From Celeribacter sp. PS-C1 (lineage in GTDB: Bacteria; Pseudomonadota; Alphaproteobacteria; Rhodobacterales; Rhodobacteraceae): 64,000 nucleotides of DNA. Below the pieces are notes generated by a model. The model was not told the origin of the DNA. It saw only the letters and a program-made list of their open reading frames with translations, and searched no databases. Positions 27,061-37,769 of this stretch are shown one piece after another. The DNA is taken from contig NZ_JAHXRW010000001.1 of the NCBI RefSeq assembly GCF_019429625.1, positions 186,001 through 250,000 on the forward strand, read 5' to 3'. How positions within the stretch are numbered: the first letter of the stretch is position 1; each line of letters begins with the position of its first letter. The position numbers and the translations under genes are program-made.

Positions 27061-28680
27061 ATGGCAATCACCTCTGCAAACCAGCTTGAGCTGTTGCAAA
27101 CCGCCGAGGCCGTGGCCCGCGAGAAAATGATCGACCCGAATCTCGTGGTCGAAGCGATGGAAGAATCCCTCGCCCGTGCCGCGAAGTCGCGTTACGGCGC
27201 CGAGATGGACATCCGCGTCTCCATCGACCGCAAAACGGGCCGCGCCACCTTTACCCGTGTGCGCACCGTGGTCGAGGACGAAGAGCTTGAGAACTACCAA
27301 GCCGAGCTGACCGTGGAGCAGGCCAAGCAATATATGGCTGACCCGCAGATCGGCGATGAGATCAAGGACGAGGTTCCGCCGGTGGAGCTTGGCCGGATTG
27401 CCGCGCAATCCGCGAAACAGGTGATCCTGCAAAAAGTGCGCGAAGCCGAGCGTGATCGCCAGTTCGACGAGTTCAAAGACCGCGTCGGCACGATCATCAA
27501 CGGCACCGTGAAGCGCGAAGAGTACGGCAACGTGATCGTCGATATTGGTCGTGGCGAAGGCATCCTGCGTCGCAACGAAAAGATTGGCCGCGAAGCCTAC
27601 CGCCCGAACGACCGCATCCGCTGCTATATCAAAGATGTGCGCCGCGAAGCACGTGGTCCGCAGGTCTTCCTGTCCCGCACCGCGCCGGAATTCATGGCCG
27701 AGCTGTTCAAGATGGAAGTGCCGGAGATCTACGACGGCATCATCGAGATCAAAGCCGTGGCCCGTGATCCCGGCTCACGCGCGAAGATCGCCGTGATTTC
27801 CTACGACGGCTCTATTGATCCGGTCGGCGCCTGTGTCGGTATGCGTGGTTCGCGTGTGCAGGCTGTTGTGAACGAGCTTCAGGGCGAGAAAATTGACATC
27901 ATTCCGTGGAATGACGATCAGCCGACCTTCCTTGTGAACGCGCTGCAACCGGCCGAAGTCACCAAAGTGGTGCTCGACGAAGATGCAGGCAAGATCGAAG
28001 TCGTGGTGCCGGACGAGCAACTGTCGCTCGCCATCGGTCGTCGCGGTCAGAACGTGCGTCTGGCGTCCCAGCTGACCGGTCTCGACATCGACATCCTGAC
28101 CGAAGCCGAAGAATCCGAGCGTCGCCAGAAAGAATTCGCGGCCCGCACGCAGCTCTTCATGGATGCACTCGATCTGGATGAATTCTTCGCCCAGCTTCTG
28201 GTGTCTGAAGGCTTCACCAACCTCGAAGAGGTGGCTTACGTCGAGGTCGACGAGCTTCTCGTCATTGATGGCGTGGATGAAGACACCGCCAACGAGTTGC
28301 AAGCCCGTGCCCGCGACGTGCTCGAAGAAGCCAATCGCAAGGCCATGGAACATGCCCGCGAGCTGGGTGTCGAGGACAGCCTTGTTGACTTTGAGGGTCT
28401 GACACCCCAGATGATTGAGGCACTGGCCGAGGACGGCGTGAAATCTCTCGAAGATTTCGCGACCTGCGCGGACTGGGAGCTGGCCGGTGGCTGGACCACG
28501 GTGAATGGCGAGCGCATCAAGGACGATGGTGTCCTTGAGAAGTTCGACGTTTCCCTCGAAGAGGCTCAGAACATGGTGATGACGGCGCGTATCCAGCTTG
28601 GCTGGGTCGACCCGTCCGACCTTGAAACCGAAGAAGAGGCCGTTGAAGACGATGCGGCGGAAGAAGGAAGCGAGGCCTGA
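27061..28680 (+). CDS. nusA: Transcription termination/antitermination protein NusA
   Basis: NusA binds RNA polymerase and RNA to control pausing, termination and antitermination. The 539 residues contain, in order, the N-terminal polymerase-binding domain, S1 (about 135-200), KH1 and KH2 (with [20 protein letters not shown] near residue 325), then two helix-hairpin-helix-like acidic repeats ([17 protein letters not shown] and a later one). An acidic tail ends the protein. This long form is usual in Proteobacteria. It is 14 bp after rimP. Confidence 0.97.
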   Translation: MAITSANQLELLQTAEAVAREKMIDPNLVVEAMEESLARAAKSRYGAEMDIRVSIDRKTGRATFTRVRTVVEDEELENYQAELTVEQAKQYMADPQIGDEIKDEVPPVELGRIAAQSAKQVILQKVREAERDRQFDEFKDRVGTIINGTVKREEYGNVIVDIGRGEGILRRNEKIGREAYRPNDRIRCYIKDVRREARGPQVFLSRTAPEFMAELFKMEVPEIYDGIIEIKAVARDPGSRAKIAVISYDGSIDPVGACVGMRGSRVQAVVNELQGEKIDIIPWNDDQPTFLVNALQPAEVTKVVLDEDAGKIEVVVPDEQLSLAIGRRGQNVRLASQLTGLDIDILTEAEESERRQKEFAARTQLFMDALDLDEFFAQLLVSEGFTNLEEVAYVEVDELLVIDGVDEDTANELQARARDVLEEANRKAMEHARELGVEDSLVDFEGLTPQMIEALAEDGVKSLEDFATCADWELAGGWTTVNGERIKDDGVLEKFDVSLEEAQNMVMTARIQLGWVDPSDLETEEEAVEDDAAEEGSEA

Positions 28681-28707
28681 TTTCAGGCCTTGCCCAAAAG
28701 GTGATTG

Positions 28708-29340
28708 ATGACCAGAGGCGGTATGGTGAAATCCAAAGACGAAGCGGAGCGGCGCTGTATCGTGTCGCGGGAGGCTGAGCCCAAGCGCGGCCTCATCCGT
28801 TTCGTTGTCTCGCCCGACGGTCTCGTGGTCCCCGACCTAGCGGAAAAACTGCCGGGTCGCGGCATCTGGGTCAGCGCCGATCGCGCGGTTTTGGAAGAGG
28901 CAGTGAAGAAAAAGCTGTTCGCCAAGGCCGCTCGCACGCAGGTGACGGTGCCCGATGATTTTGTAAACCTGATCGAGGCCGGATTGGCCGATCGGGTGGT
29001 GCATCTGATTTCCCTCGCACGAAAGGCGGGCGGAGCAGTTTGTGGATTTGAGAAAGTGAAGGGCTGGTTGGCTGACGGGCACGCGAAAGTGCTGCTTCAG
29101 GCCTCCGATGGCTCGGAACGCGGAAAAGGCAAGCTTTGGACACCCGAGGGGGGCCGTTGGTTCGGTCATCTGACGAGTTCCGAATTGGGTTTGGCTTTTG
29201 GCCGCGAAAGTGTGATACATGGCGCGCTCTCAGGTAGCGGACTCAGCAAACGTGTTGTAGAGGAAGCCAACCGCCTTGTGGGCGTGCGCGAGACAATCGG
29301 TGGAGAGGGCTCCACCGGGAAGGGTAAGACGACGAAATGA
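28708..29340 (+). CDS. YlxR/L7Ae-like RNA-binding protein
   Basis: A 210-residue protein that joins a YlxR domain (DUF448; residues about 10-85, with [19 protein letters not shown] and LPGRGIWVS) to an L7Ae-like segment (about 95-200, with [18 protein letters not shown]). Each part is RNA-binding in other bacteria. This fused form between nusA and infB is common in alphaproteobacteria. The ATG at 28708 follows AAAAGG. Its end overlaps infB by four bases (ATGA). Confidence 0.9.
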   Translation: MTRGGMVKSKDEAERRCIVSREAEPKRGLIRFVVSPDGLVVPDLAEKLPGRGIWVSADRAVLEEAVKKKLFAKAARTQVTVPDDFVNLIEAGLADRVVHLISLARKAGGAVCGFEKVKGWLADGHAKVLLQASDGSERGKGKLWTPEGGRWFGHLTSSELGLAFGRESVIHGALSGSGLSKRVVEEANRLVGVRETIGGEGSTGKGKTTK

Positions 29341-31856
29341 GCGATACAGACGGCAAAAAAACCCTCGGCCTTCGTGGTGGTTCCGGTTCGGTGAAGCAGA
29401 GCTTCTCCCACGGGCGCACGAAGAATGTCGTGGTCGAAACCAAACGCAAACGTGTTGTGGTGCCGAAGCCGGGTGCTTCGAAGTCGTCGGGCTCCGGAAA
29501 TCCTGCGCTGGGCGATCCGTCCAAACGTCCGGCGGGCATTTCGGATGCGGAAATGGAGCGCCGTATGAAGGCGCTTGCTGCTGCGAAAGCGGCGGAGGCT
29601 GAAGAGGCGCAAAAACGTGCCGAAGAAGAGAAAGCCCGCGAGGAAGAGCGCGAGCGCCGTCGTCGTGAGGTCGAGGAAAAGGCCCGCGAAGAGGCAGAAC
29701 GCGAAGCTGCTCTGAAAGCGAAAGAAGAGGAAGAGGCCCGCGCCAAGAAAGAAGCCGAAGAGGCGAAAAAGCGCGAAGCCGAAGCTCGTAAGAAACCGGC
29801 AGCCGCTCCGGCGCCGAAGACCGACGATCCGGCAGCCGCCCAAGCCGCCCTGCAAAAACAGCAGGAACGCGGTGGCCGCGCCCCGGCGGCGGCACCCCGT
29901 GCTCGTGAGCGCGAAGACGACAACCGCAACAACCGTGGCAAAGGCGGCGACAACCGTCGCTCTGGCAAGCTGACCGTGAACCAGGCGTTGACAGGTGGTG
30001 AAGGCGGGCGTCAGCGCTCGATGGCCGCGATGAAGCGCAAACAGGAACGCATGCGCCAGAAGGCCATGGGCGGCAATGAATCGCGTGAAAAGGTTGTGCG
30101 TGACGTGCAGGTTCCGGAAACCATCGTGGTCTCCGAACTGGCAAACCGTATGGCCGAGCGTGTTGCTGATGTCGTGAAATCGCTCATGAAAATGGGCATG
30201 ATGGTTACGCAGAACCAATCCATCGACGCCGACACTGCCGAGCTAATCGTCGAGGAATTCGGTCACCGCATTCAGCGTGTGTCTGATGCCGACGTCGAGG
30301 ACGTGATCTCGCAGGTCGAGGATGCAGCCGAAACGCTGCAACCGCGTCCGCCGGTGATCACCATCATGGGCCACGTTGACCATGGTAAAACCTCGCTGCT
30401 CGATGCGATCCGCAACGCCAATGTGACCTCCGGCGAGGCTGGCGGGATCACGCAGCACATCGGTGCCTATCAGGTGAAAACGGAATCCGGTGCGGTTCTG
30501 TCCTTCTTGGACACGCCCGGCCACGCCGCCTTTACCTCTATGCGGGCCCGCGGTGCACAGGTGACGGATATCGTCGTGCTCGTGGTTGCTGCTGATGACT
30601 CCGTGATGCCGCAAACCATCGAGGCGATCAGCCACGCAAAAGCCGCTGGTGTGCCGATGATCGTAGCGATCAACAAATGCGACAAACCGGATGCCGAACC
30701 GATGAAGGTGCGCACCGAGTTGCTGCAACATGAGGTGATCGTCGAGGAAATGTCTGGTGACGTGCAAGATGTTGAAGTCTCTGCAAAAACCGGCAAGGGT
30801 CTTGATGAGCTGCTCGAAGCGATCGCGCTTCAGGCCGAAATCCTTGAGTTGAAAGCCAATCCGGATCGCGCCGCTGAAGGTGCCGTGATCGAGGCTCAGC
30901 TCGATGTGGGCCGTGGTCCGGTCGCGACCGTTCTGGTTCAGAAGGGCACGCTGAAACGTGGCGATATCTTTGTTGTGGGTGAGCAGTGGGGTAAGGTCCG
31001 TGCGCTCGTGAACGACAAAGGCGACCGCGTCGAAGAGGCAGGTCCGTCGGTTCCGGTCGAGGTTCTGGGTCTCAACGGCACGCCGGAAGCCGGTGACGTG
31101 TTGAACGTTGTCGACACCGAAGCGCAGGCGCGTGAGATTGCCGAGTACCGCGAACAGGCAGCCAAGGACAAACGCGCCGCTGCTGGTGCCGCGACCACGC
31201 TGGATCAACTTTTGGCGAAAGCCAAGGCGGATGAAAACGTTGCCGAACTGCCGATCCTCGTGAAAGCGGACGTGCAGGGCTCTGCCGAAGCCATCGTTCA
31301 GGCGATGGAAAAGATCGGCAACGACGAGGTACGCGTGCGCGTGCTGCACTACGGTGTGGGCGCGATCACGGAATCCGACATCGGTCTGGCCGAAGCCTCG
31401 GGTGCGCCTGTGATCGGCTTCAACGTGCGTGCAAACGCTCCGGCGCGGAACTCCGCGAACCAGAAAGGCGTCGAAATCCGCTATTACTCCGTGATCTACG
31501 ACCTCGTGGATGATGTGAAAGCGGCGGCTTCCGGTCTGTTGTCCGCTGAAATTCGCGAGAACTTCATCGGTTACGCCGAAATTCGCGAAGTCTTCAAAGT
31601 GTCGGGTGTGGGCAAGGTTGCCGGCTGTCTCGTCACCGAAGGTGTGGCGCGCCGTTCCGCCGGTGTGCGTCTGCTGCGCGACGATGTTGTGATCCACGAA
31701 GGCACGCTGAAAACGCTCAAGCGCTTCAAGGACGAAGTCAAAGAAGTGCTGTCGGGTCAGGAATGCGGTATGGCCTTTGAAAACTACGATGACATTCGCC
31801 CGGGCGATGTGATCGAGATTTTCGAACGAGAGGAGGTCGAGCGTCAGCTCGACTGA
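29337..31856 (+). CDS. infB: Translation initiation factor IF-2
   Basis: IF-2 is the GTPase that brings initiator tRNA to the ribosome. The 839 residues begin with a basic segment, then a long Glu/Ala/Lys/Arg-rich helix (about 75-160) and a second conserved region. The G domain follows: [12 protein letters not shown] (G1, about residue 345), DTPGHAAF (G3) and NKCDKP (G4). Domains II-IV end with the fMet-tRNA-binding part. A strong terminator follows 25 bp after the stop, closing the rimP operon. Confidence 0.97.
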   Translation: MSDTDGKKTLGLRGGSGSVKQSFSHGRTKNVVVETKRKRVVVPKPGASKSSGSGNPALGDPSKRPAGISDAEMERRMKALAAAKAAEAEEAQKRAEEEKAREEERERRRREVEEKAREEAEREAALKAKEEEEARAKKEAEEAKKREAEARKKPAAAPAPKTDDPAAAQAALQKQQERGGRAPAAAPRAREREDDNRNNRGKGGDNRRSGKLTVNQALTGGEGGRQRSMAAMKRKQERMRQKAMGGNESREKVVRDVQVPETIVVSELANRMAERVADVVKSLMKMGMMVTQNQSIDADTAELIVEEFGHRIQRVSDADVEDVISQVEDAAETLQPRPPVITIMGHVDHGKTSLLDAIRNANVTSGEAGGITQHIGAYQVKTESGAVLSFLDTPGHAAFTSMRARGAQVTDIVVLVVAADDSVMPQTIEAISHAKAAGVPMIVAINKCDKPDAEPMKVRTELLQHEVIVEEMSGDVQDVEVSAKTGKGLDELLEAIALQAEILELKANPDRAAEGAVIEAQLDVGRGPVATVLVQKGTLKRGDIFVVGEQWGKVRALVNDKGDRVEEAGPSVPVEVLGLNGTPEAGDVLNVVDTEAQAREIAEYREQAAKDKRAAAGAATTLDQLLAKAKADENVAELPILVKADVQGSAEAIVQAMEKIGNDEVRVRVLHYGVGAITESDIGLAEASGAPVIGFNVRANAPARNSANQKGVEIRYYSVIYDLVDDVKAAASGLLSAEIRENFIGYAEIREVFKVSGVGKVAGCLVTEGVARRSAGVRLLRDDVVIHEGTLKTLKRFKDEVKEVLSGQECGMAFENYDDIRPGDVIEIFEREEVERQLD

Positions 31857-31880
31857 CCCTCAGCGGAGATTTGAATACAA

Positions 31881-31908
31881 AAAAGGCGGGCTACGGGCCC
31901 GCCTTTTT
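31881..31908. terminator. Bidirectional terminator after infB
   Basis: GGCGGGC and GCCCGCC pair around TACGG, with A and T tracts outside. It ends the infB operon on the plus strand and the 46-codon gene on the minus strand. Confidence 0.9.
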
Positions 31909-31937
31909 CGTGTGTAACAAACCTAGTAAACTGCTGT

Positions 31938-32078
31938 TCAGGCGGCTTTGGTGTAAGACACCGGTTTGCCGACAAAGGTTTTGTCGCCAACGCGCACCTG
32001 AATGTTTCCATTCTGAGTTTCGCCAACATAGTGGCCCTGAACGGAGATGTATTTCCCGAGAGTAATCGAACGCATCAT
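31938..32078 (-). CDS. Small conserved-looking protein of 46 residues
   Basis: The frame begins with two ATGs (32078 and 32075) and encodes MMRSITLGKYISVQGHYVGE, then a basic, beta-like stretch including IQVRVGDKTFVGKPVSY, ending KAA. I do not recognise a named family, though short proteins with this pattern (GKY.SVQG ... VRVGDK) are, as I recall, found in Rhodobacteraceae. It has no signal or membrane segment and is predicted cytosolic, possibly a small beta-barrel. It has its own AT-rich upstream region with inverted repeats and shares the infB terminator, so it looks like a true single-gene unit. The ribosome site is weak (GGGGG, ten bases upstream). Confidence 0.65.
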   Translation of the reverse strand: MMRSITLGKYISVQGHYVGETQNGNIQVRVGDKTFVGKPVSYTKAA

Positions 32079-32172
32079 TCTGATGGCCCCCAAAGCTAAA
32101 TGACGTTAGCGATAAATTACCTCAAGAATCGTCAAAAATCATTTACAAATTTAAGTCAAATGCGGTTATTCA

Positions 32173-32187
32173 GCACAAATGTTGTGC
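32173..32187. repeat. Inverted repeat upstream of the 46-residue gene
   Basis: GCACAA-ATG-TTGTGC is a perfect 6-bp inverted repeat. A third copy of GCACAA follows at 32201-32206, and TGCTG-TG-CAGCA at 32223-32234. They lie between the end of mutT and the 46-residue gene in an AT-rich stretch. They may be an operator; binding protein unknown. Confidence 0.45.
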
Positions 32188-32236
32188 AAATGTGGGGTCT
32201 GCACAACAAAATATTACGTTTCTGCTGTGCAGCAAC

Positions 32237-32635
32237 TCAAAGAAGGTCTCTGAGGATGGGAATCAGTGGAACATCGGCCGGTGGCATCGGGTAATCTCGA
32301 AGATCACGCGCCTTCACCCACTTTAACACCTGACCTTCGCGGGGCGTCGGCACGCCGTTCCATTTGCGACAGGCAAACAGCGGCATCATGAGGTGAAAAT
32401 CGTCATAGCTGTGCGAGGCAAAGGTCAGCGGCGCGAGGCAGGAATTCCAGGTTTCGATTCCCAATTCCTCATGTAATTCGCGAACCAAGGCAGCCTCGGG
32501 CGTCTCACCTGGCTCGACTTTGCCGCCGGGAAACTCCCAGAGCCCGGCCATGGATTTGCCTTCGGGCCGCTGTGCCAAAAGCACACGGCCCTCAATGTCG
32601 ATCAAGGCAACGGCAGAAACGAGCAGCAATTTCAC
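32237..32635 (-). CDS. mutT: 8-oxo-dGTP diphosphatase MutT
   Basis: MutT cleans oxidised dGTP from the nucleotide pool. The 132 residues include LLAQRPEGKSMAGLWEFPGG followed by KVEPGETPEAALVRELHEEL, an intact Nudix box, which is the MutT pattern. It starts with GTG overlapping the argJ stop (GTGA), so it is translated from the argJ transcript. Confusion with other Nudix hydrolases is possible, but residues and length favour MutT. Confidence 0.9.
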   Translation of the reverse strand: MKLLLVSAVALIDIEGRVLLAQRPEGKSMAGLWEFPGGKVEPGETPEAALVRELHEELGIETWNSCLAPLTFASHSYDDFHLMMPLFACRKWNGVPTPREGQVLKWVKARDLRDYPMPPADVPLIPILRDLL

Positions 32636-33879
32636 GAGCGATAGTCCGCGTTGATCGTGATGTAGCCGTGAGTCAGGTCACAGGACCAAACGGTCGCGGT
32701 GCCATTGTCGAGGCCCAGATCGACACGAATGACGATCTCGTCGTTCTTCATATAGGCGGCCCCGGCTTCTTCCGTATAGCTGGGCGAAACCCAACCATTC
32801 TCGGCCACGAGGATGTCGCCAAACCAAATGGTAAGACGGTCGCGTTCGGCGCGCTCACCGGCTTTGCCGACGGCCATCACGATACGACCCCAGTTCGGGT
32901 CCTCACCGGCAACGGCGGTTTTCACCAGCGGAGAGTTGGCGATTGCCATGGCGACACGATGCGCGGGGCCATTGGCATTGGCGCCGGTGACCTGAACCTC
33001 AATGAGTTTCGTGGCCCCTTCGCCATCGCGCGCGATCTGGATCGCCAGATCTTTCATCACGGCGTGAAGCGCCTCGCGGAAGGCGTGGACACGCGGATCG
33101 GCGAAATCGGTGATCGGCTCCATGTCGGCCTTGCCGGTCGCGCCGACGATCACCGTGTCAGAGGTCGACGTATCGCCATCGACGGTCACACAGTTGAAGG
33201 TCTTGGCGTTGTCGAGCCAGAGACATTGTTGCAGCACATCGCGCGTGATCGCCGCATCGGTGAAGATGTAGCACAGCATGGTCGCCATATCGGGGGCGAT
33301 CATGCCGGAGCCTTTTGCGAAACCTGCGATTTTGATGGTCGTCCCATCGAGATCAGCGGTCTGAGTCGCACCTTTGGGGAAGGTGTCTGTGGTCATGATC
33401 GCGCGGGCGGCCATGTCCATGCTGTCGGGCGTCAGAGCGGCGTTGAGATCGGCGATCTTCGCAGTGATCCGCTCCCATTTCAGAGGCTCACCGATCACGC
33501 CCGTGGAGGCGGTGAACACGCGTTTCTGGTCAATTCCCATCTCTTTTGCGACCGCTTCGGTGATCTTGGCGACCGAGTCAAAGCCGCTTTGACCGGTAAA
33601 AGCGTTCGAGTTACCGGAATTGACGAGGATTGCGGCCTTGCCCGGAAGATCGAGCGTCACCTTCTCCTGACAGTCGATGACGGCTGCGGAGCGGGTGGTG
33701 GAGCGAGTAAAGACGCCGGCGATGGCAGAGCCCTCGCAAAGCTCGGCAAGCATGACATCCGTGCGGCCCGAATAGCGCACGCCGGCCTCAAGAGCGGCAA
33801 AGCGCACGCCTTCGATCACGGGCAGCTCGGGAAATCCGCCTTTCGGAGCAAGCGGGGAAACATGGGTGATTTTAGCCAT
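32632..33879 (-). CDS. argJ: Bifunctional ornithine acetyltransferase / N-acetylglutamate synthase
   Basis: ArgJ moves the acetyl group from N-acetylornithine to glutamate in the cyclic arginine pathway. The 415-residue precursor is cut by itself at the Thr in KGSGMIAPDMATMLCYIFTD (about residue 190) into alpha and beta chains. The N-terminal half has ARYSGRTDVM-like residues (VRYSGRTDVMLAEL), and NSGNSNAFTG is intact. It lies between the parvulin gene and mutT on the minus strand, 39 bp from the first. Confidence 0.96.
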   Translation of the reverse strand: MAKITHVSPLAPKGGFPELPVIEGVRFAALEAGVRYSGRTDVMLAELCEGSAIAGVFTRSTTRSAAVIDCQEKVTLDLPGKAAILVNSGNSNAFTGQSGFDSVAKITEAVAKEMGIDQKRVFTASTGVIGEPLKWERITAKIADLNAALTPDSMDMAARAIMTTDTFPKGATQTADLDGTTIKIAGFAKGSGMIAPDMATMLCYIFTDAAITRDVLQQCLWLDNAKTFNCVTVDGDTSTSDTVIVGATGKADMEPITDFADPRVHAFREALHAVMKDLAIQIARDGEGATKLIEVQVTGANANGPAHRVAMAIANSPLVKTAVAGEDPNWGRIVMAVGKAGERAERDRLTIWFGDILVAENGWVSPSYTEEAGAAYMKNDEIVIRVDLGLDNGTATVWSCDLTHGYITINADYRS

Positions 33880-33918
33880 CGTCGGCGTCCTTACAAAAGC
33901 GCGGGGTGAGGCGCGAAA

Positions 33919-34761
33919 TTAGTCTTGCAGCAGATCGTCCATCCGCAGAGCGGCGGGATCGATGCCTTCCACAAGCTCGACGTTACCATCGCTTTGCAGC
34001 GCTTCAAGGGCTTCCGTGATCGCAGCTTGCTCAATGTCAGCGGCAAGCTCGTCCTGCACCTCTTCGAGCGGCGGAACGGAGGCCAGACGGGTTTCCATCA
34101 GCTTGATCACATGCCAGCCGAACTGGGTTTGAACGGGCTGAGATACGCTGTCTTCTTCCATGCCGACCACGGCCTCTTCAAACGGTGCAACCATCATGCC
34201 GAGGCCAAACCAACCGAGATCACCGCCATTCGGGCCGGACGGGCCGGTGGACTTTTCGCGGGCCAATTCGGCAAAATCGGCACCTTCATCGAGCGCTTTG
34301 ACAAGCTCCATCACCTCTTCCTCGGTTTCCACGAGGATATGCGCGGCATGGAATTCGCGGCCCGGTTCAAATTCAGCGTATTTCGCATCGTAAGCCGCCT
34401 GAAGCGTTTCGTCGGTCACGGCGTTGGCTGCGATGGATTCCAGTTGCGAACCCGCGATAAGCACACGCTCTTCGTTTTCAAGCTGAAGTTTCAGGCCTTC
34501 GGAGACATCGCCGGCAGCTTGTTTCAAAAGCTCTTGCTGCACGATTTGGTTCACGATGCCTTCAAAAAGCTGTGCATCTGGCAGGCTCTGATATTGCGGC
34601 GGCAGAGCTTGGCGTGCGGCGATGATGTGACCGAGGGTGATTTCCGTGCCGTTGACGTTCGCAACGACGGTCGAGGAGGTCATATCCTGCGCAAAGACCG
34701 GTGCGGAGGTGGCAAGTGCGAGCGAAAGCAGCGCAGCAGTGGCGGAAAAACGGTATTTCAT
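33919..34761 (-). CDS. Exported parvulin-type peptidyl-prolyl isomerase
   Basis: A 280-residue periplasmic foldase. A signal peptide covers residues 1-24 (ending PVFAQ). The parvulin rotamase domain runs from about 135 to 225, with FHAAHILVETEEEV, GPSGPNGGDLGWFGLGMMV and TQFGWHVIKLMETR. An N-terminal chaperone-like helical region precedes it. The ATG at 34761 has AGGAAGGA upstream. Relatives (PpiD/SurA/PrsA-like) fold outer-membrane or secreted proteins. It is divergent from secA, a sensible partner in export. Confidence 0.93.
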   Translation of the reverse strand: MKYRFSATAALLSLALATSAPVFAQDMTSSTVVANVNGTEITLGHIIAARQALPPQYQSLPDAQLFEGIVNQIVQQELLKQAAGDVSEGLKLQLENEERVLIAGSQLESIAANAVTDETLQAAYDAKYAEFEPGREFHAAHILVETEEEVMELVKALDEGADFAELAREKSTGPSGPNGGDLGWFGLGMMVAPFEEAVVGMEEDSVSQPVQTQFGWHVIKLMETRLASVPPLEEVQDELAADIEQAAITEALEALQSDGNVELVEGIDPAALRMDDLLQD

Positions 34762-34802
34762 GGAGAAAATCCTTCCTGTCGGCGCCTTTCAGAGGCGTGA
34801 CG

Positions 34803-34831
34803 TTGACACTCAAGGTATGGCCCCTTACATC
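34803..34831 (+). promoter_or_regulatory. Candidate secA promoter
   Basis: A perfect TTGACA (34803-34808) and a weak TACATC (34826-34831) are 17 bases apart, about 110 bases before the secA ATG. Weak -10 boxes are common in alphaproteobacteria. Confidence 0.5.
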
Positions 34832-34876
34832 GCGATAGGTCACTGAAGAGGAGCCTTCACGCCCGTTTCTATGGGC

Positions 34877-34906
34877 TGAGAGGCAGCGGGGCAATCCCTC
34901 CTCTCA
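34877..34906 (+). other. Hairpin in the secA leader
   Basis: TGAGAGG and CCTCTCA form a 7-bp stem, with an inner GGG/CCC pairing, 36 bases before the secA ATG. There is no T tract, so it is not a terminator; it may affect translation or RNA stability. Confidence 0.4.
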
Positions 34907-34941
34907 CACGATCCTGTCAGGACGCATCGAGCGGAGAAAAT

Positions 34942-37644
34942 ATGCTGGGCATCGGTACACTCGCGAAAAAGGTTTTCGGGACCCCAAATGATCGCAAGGT
35001 CAAGGCGACCCGTCCTATCGTGGCGAAAATCAACGCGCTGGAGCCCGAGTTTGAAAAACTCGATGACGCCGGTCTGATCGCAAAAACGGAAGAGTTCAAA
35101 AAGCGTGTCGCAGAGGGCGAAAGCCTCGACGCGCTGTTGCCGGAGGCATTTGCCAACTGTCGCGAGGCGGCGCGTCGTGCGCTTGGCCTGCGCGCGTTTG
35201 ACACGCAGCTCATGGGCGGCATCTTCCTGCATCAGGGCAATATCGCAGAGATGAAAACCGGTGAGGGCAAAACGCTCGTCGCGACCTTCCCGTCCTATCT
35301 GAACGCCCTGACGGGGAAGGGCGTCCATGTGGTGACGGTCAACGAATATCTGGCCACGCGGGACGCCGAATGGATGGCGAAAGTGTTCGAAGCGCTGGGT
35401 ATGACTTGCTCTTCGATCTACAGCCAGCAGCCTGAGGACGAGAAACGCGCGGCCTATGCCTGTGATGTGACCTATGCGACCAACAACGAGCTGGGCTTTG
35501 ATTACTTGCGCGACAATATGAAATCCGAGCTGGGTGAGATGGTCCAGCGCGGGCATCATTTCGCCATCGTGGATGAGGTCGACTCGATCCTGATCGACGA
35601 AGCCCGGACACCGCTGATCATTTCCGGCCCGTCCGATGACCGCTCTGAGCTCTATCAAGCCATCGATGCGCTGATCCCGCAGTTGACGGAAGAGCATTTT
35701 GAGCTTGATGAGAAAACCCGTCAGGTAACCTTTACCGAAGAGGGCAACGAGTTCCTCGAACAGATCCTGCACGAGGCCGGGTTCCTGCCAGAAGGTCAGA
35801 CGCTTTACGATCCGGAAAGCACCACCATCGTGCACCACGTCAACCAGGGCCTGCGCGCGCATAAACTGTTCCAGAACGGTGTGCATTACATCGTGCGTGA
35901 CGGCGGCGTGGCTTTGATCGACGAATTCACCGGCCGCATGATGGCCGGACGTCGTCTCGCCGATGGTCTACATCAGGCGATCGAGGCCAAGGAAGGCGTT
36001 GAGATCAAGCCCGAGAACATCACCATGGCTTCTGTGACCTTCCAGAACTATTTCCGTCTCTATGAGAAACTGTCCGGCATGACCGGCACGGCCGCCACCG
36101 AGGCTGAGGAATTCATGGAGATCTACAAACTCGGCGTGGTCGAAGTGCCGACCAACCGTCCGATCCAGCGGATCGACGAACATGACCGGGTGTATCGCAC
36201 CGAGGGTGACAAACTGGCCGCTGTCGTGGAGTCGATCCGCGCAGCCCATGCCAAAGGTCAGCCGGTTCTCGTCGGCACGACGTCCATCGACAAATCCGAA
36301 GAGCTGTCGCAATTCCTGACCAAAGAGGGCATCACCCACAACGTGCTGAACGCAAAGCAGCACGAGATGGAGGCGCAGATCGTCGCCGATGCTGGCAAAT
36401 ACGGCGCGGTGACCATCGCGACCAACATGGCCGGTCGTGGCACCGACATCAAACTCGGCGGCAATGTCGAGATGAAAGTGATGGAAGCCATTGCCGCCAA
36501 TCCCGAGGAAAACCCCGACGAGATTCGCGCGCGGATCGAGGCAGAACATGCCGAGGAAGAAAAGCGCGTGTTGGAGGCGGGCGGGCTTTATGTTCTCGCC
36601 ACCGAGCGCCATGAAAGCCGTCGCATCGACAACCAGCTGCGCGGTCGTTCCGGCCGTCAGGGTGACCCGGGGCGCTCCTTGTTCTTCCTGTCTCTCGAAG
36701 ACGACCTGATGCGGATTTTCGGCTCCGAACGTCTCGACAAAATGCTGTCGTCTCTGGGCATGAAAGAGGGTGAGGCCATCGTTCACCCTTGGGTCAACAA
36801 ATCGCTCGAAAAAGCGCAGGCGAAAGTCGAGGGTCGCAACTTCGACATCCGCAAACAGCTTTTGAAATTCGACGATGTGATGAACGATCAGCGTAAAGTG
36901 GTGTTCTCCCAGCGTCGCGACATCATGGAATCCGAGAACGTCAATGAGATCGTCGAGGATATGCGCCATGAGGTGATCGAAGATCTGGTGGGCGAGGCCA
37001 TTCCTCCGAAGTCCTACCCGGATCAGTGGGATGTCGAAAAGCTGCATCGCGATCTGGCAGAGGCGCTGAACATGGATCTTCCGGTCAAGGAATGGGCCGA
37101 TGAAGAGGGCGTGGATGATGAAGCCATCATCGAACGCATTTCCGAGGCCTCTGACCGTATGATGGCGGAAAAGGAAGAGTCCTTTGGTGCCGACCAGATG
37201 CGTCAGATCGAAAAGCAGTTCTTGCTGAACACGATTGATGCGAAGTGGCGCGAGCATCTTTTGACGCTCGAACATCTGCGTTCCGTTGTGGGCTTCCGCG
37301 GCTATGCGCAGCGTGATCCGCTCAACGAGTATAAGAACGAAAGCTTCCAACTCTTCGAGTCCATGCTCGACAGCCTGCGCAGCGAAGTGACGCAAAAACT
37401 GTCCCGCGTGCGCCCAATGACCGAAGAAGAGCGCAGCGCCATGTTGCAACAGTTGGCCCAGCAACAGGCCGCAGCTGTCGCGGCTGCACAGCCTCAGCCG
37501 GTGGGTGAACCCGAAGAGGGTCATCCGAACGAGGTTCCGGGGTTTGACGAAAACGACCCCTCGACTTGGGGCAATCCGGGGCGCAACGATCTTTGTCCCT
37601 GTGGCTCTGGTAAAAAATTCAAACATTGCCACGGCGCTGTTTGA
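34942..37644 (+). CDS. secA: Protein translocase ATPase SecA
   Basis: SecA drives preproteins through SecYEG. The 900 residues include Walker [12 protein letters not shown] (about residue 103), the DEAD-type Walker [17 protein letters not shown], the preprotein cross-linking domain, and [13 protein letters not shown] in the second nucleotide-binding domain. The C-terminus has a Gln/Ala linker and the zinc-binding SecB site [14 protein letters not shown]. The length is normal. It is divergent from the parvulin gene and followed by a strong terminator. Confidence 0.98.
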   Translation: MLGIGTLAKKVFGTPNDRKVKATRPIVAKINALEPEFEKLDDAGLIAKTEEFKKRVAEGESLDALLPEAFANCREAARRALGLRAFDTQLMGGIFLHQGNIAEMKTGEGKTLVATFPSYLNALTGKGVHVVTVNEYLATRDAEWMAKVFEALGMTCSSIYSQQPEDEKRAAYACDVTYATNNELGFDYLRDNMKSELGEMVQRGHHFAIVDEVDSILIDEARTPLIISGPSDDRSELYQAIDALIPQLTEEHFELDEKTRQVTFTEEGNEFLEQILHEAGFLPEGQTLYDPESTTIVHHVNQGLRAHKLFQNGVHYIVRDGGVALIDEFTGRMMAGRRLADGLHQAIEAKEGVEIKPENITMASVTFQNYFRLYEKLSGMTGTAATEAEEFMEIYKLGVVEVPTNRPIQRIDEHDRVYRTEGDKLAAVVESIRAAHAKGQPVLVGTTSIDKSEELSQFLTKEGITHNVLNAKQHEMEAQIVADAGKYGAVTIATNMAGRGTDIKLGGNVEMKVMEAIAANPEENPDEIRARIEAEHAEEEKRVLEAGGLYVLATERHESRRIDNQLRGRSGRQGDPGRSLFFLSLEDDLMRIFGSERLDKMLSSLGMKEGEAIVHPWVNKSLEKAQAKVEGRNFDIRKQLLKFDDVMNDQRKVVFSQRRDIMESENVNEIVEDMRHEVIEDLVGEAIPPKSYPDQWDVEKLHRDLAEALNMDLPVKEWADEEGVDDEAIIERISEASDRMMAEKEESFGADQMRQIEKQFLLNTIDAKWREHLLTLEHLRSVVGFRGYAQRDPLNEYKNESFQLFESMLDSLRSEVTQKLSRVRPMTEEERSAMLQQLAQQQAAAVAAAQPQPVGEPEEGHPNEVPGFDENDPSTWGNPGRNDLCPCGSGKKFKHCHGAV

Positions 37645-37655
37645 TCTAAGCAATG

Positions 37656-37690
37656 CGACCCGTGTTCGATCTTCGACACGGGTCGTTTTC
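37656..37690 (+). terminator. Rho-independent terminator after secA
   Basis: CGACCCGTGT pairs with ACACGGGTCG (ten bases each) around a loop that itself contains TCGA..TCGA, followed by TTTTC. It lies 12 bases after the secA stop. Confidence 0.9.
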
Positions 37691-37769
37691 TTTGCTCTTC
37701 GCGGTTGAAAGTCGGCGCGCCAAAGCGGACACTCCCGCAAATATTTCAAAGTCGATAAGGGCGTGAGCC

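Noticed and set aside
30243-31697. A 484-codon open frame antisense to infB
   Set aside because: It is a shadow of infB codon bias; the His-rich translation matches nothing recognisable.
34760-34846. A 28-codon upstream frame before secA as a SecM-like arrest peptide
   Set aside because: It overlaps the parvulin gene start, has no clear ribosome site, no arrest-like end and would begin upstream of the likely secA promoter.
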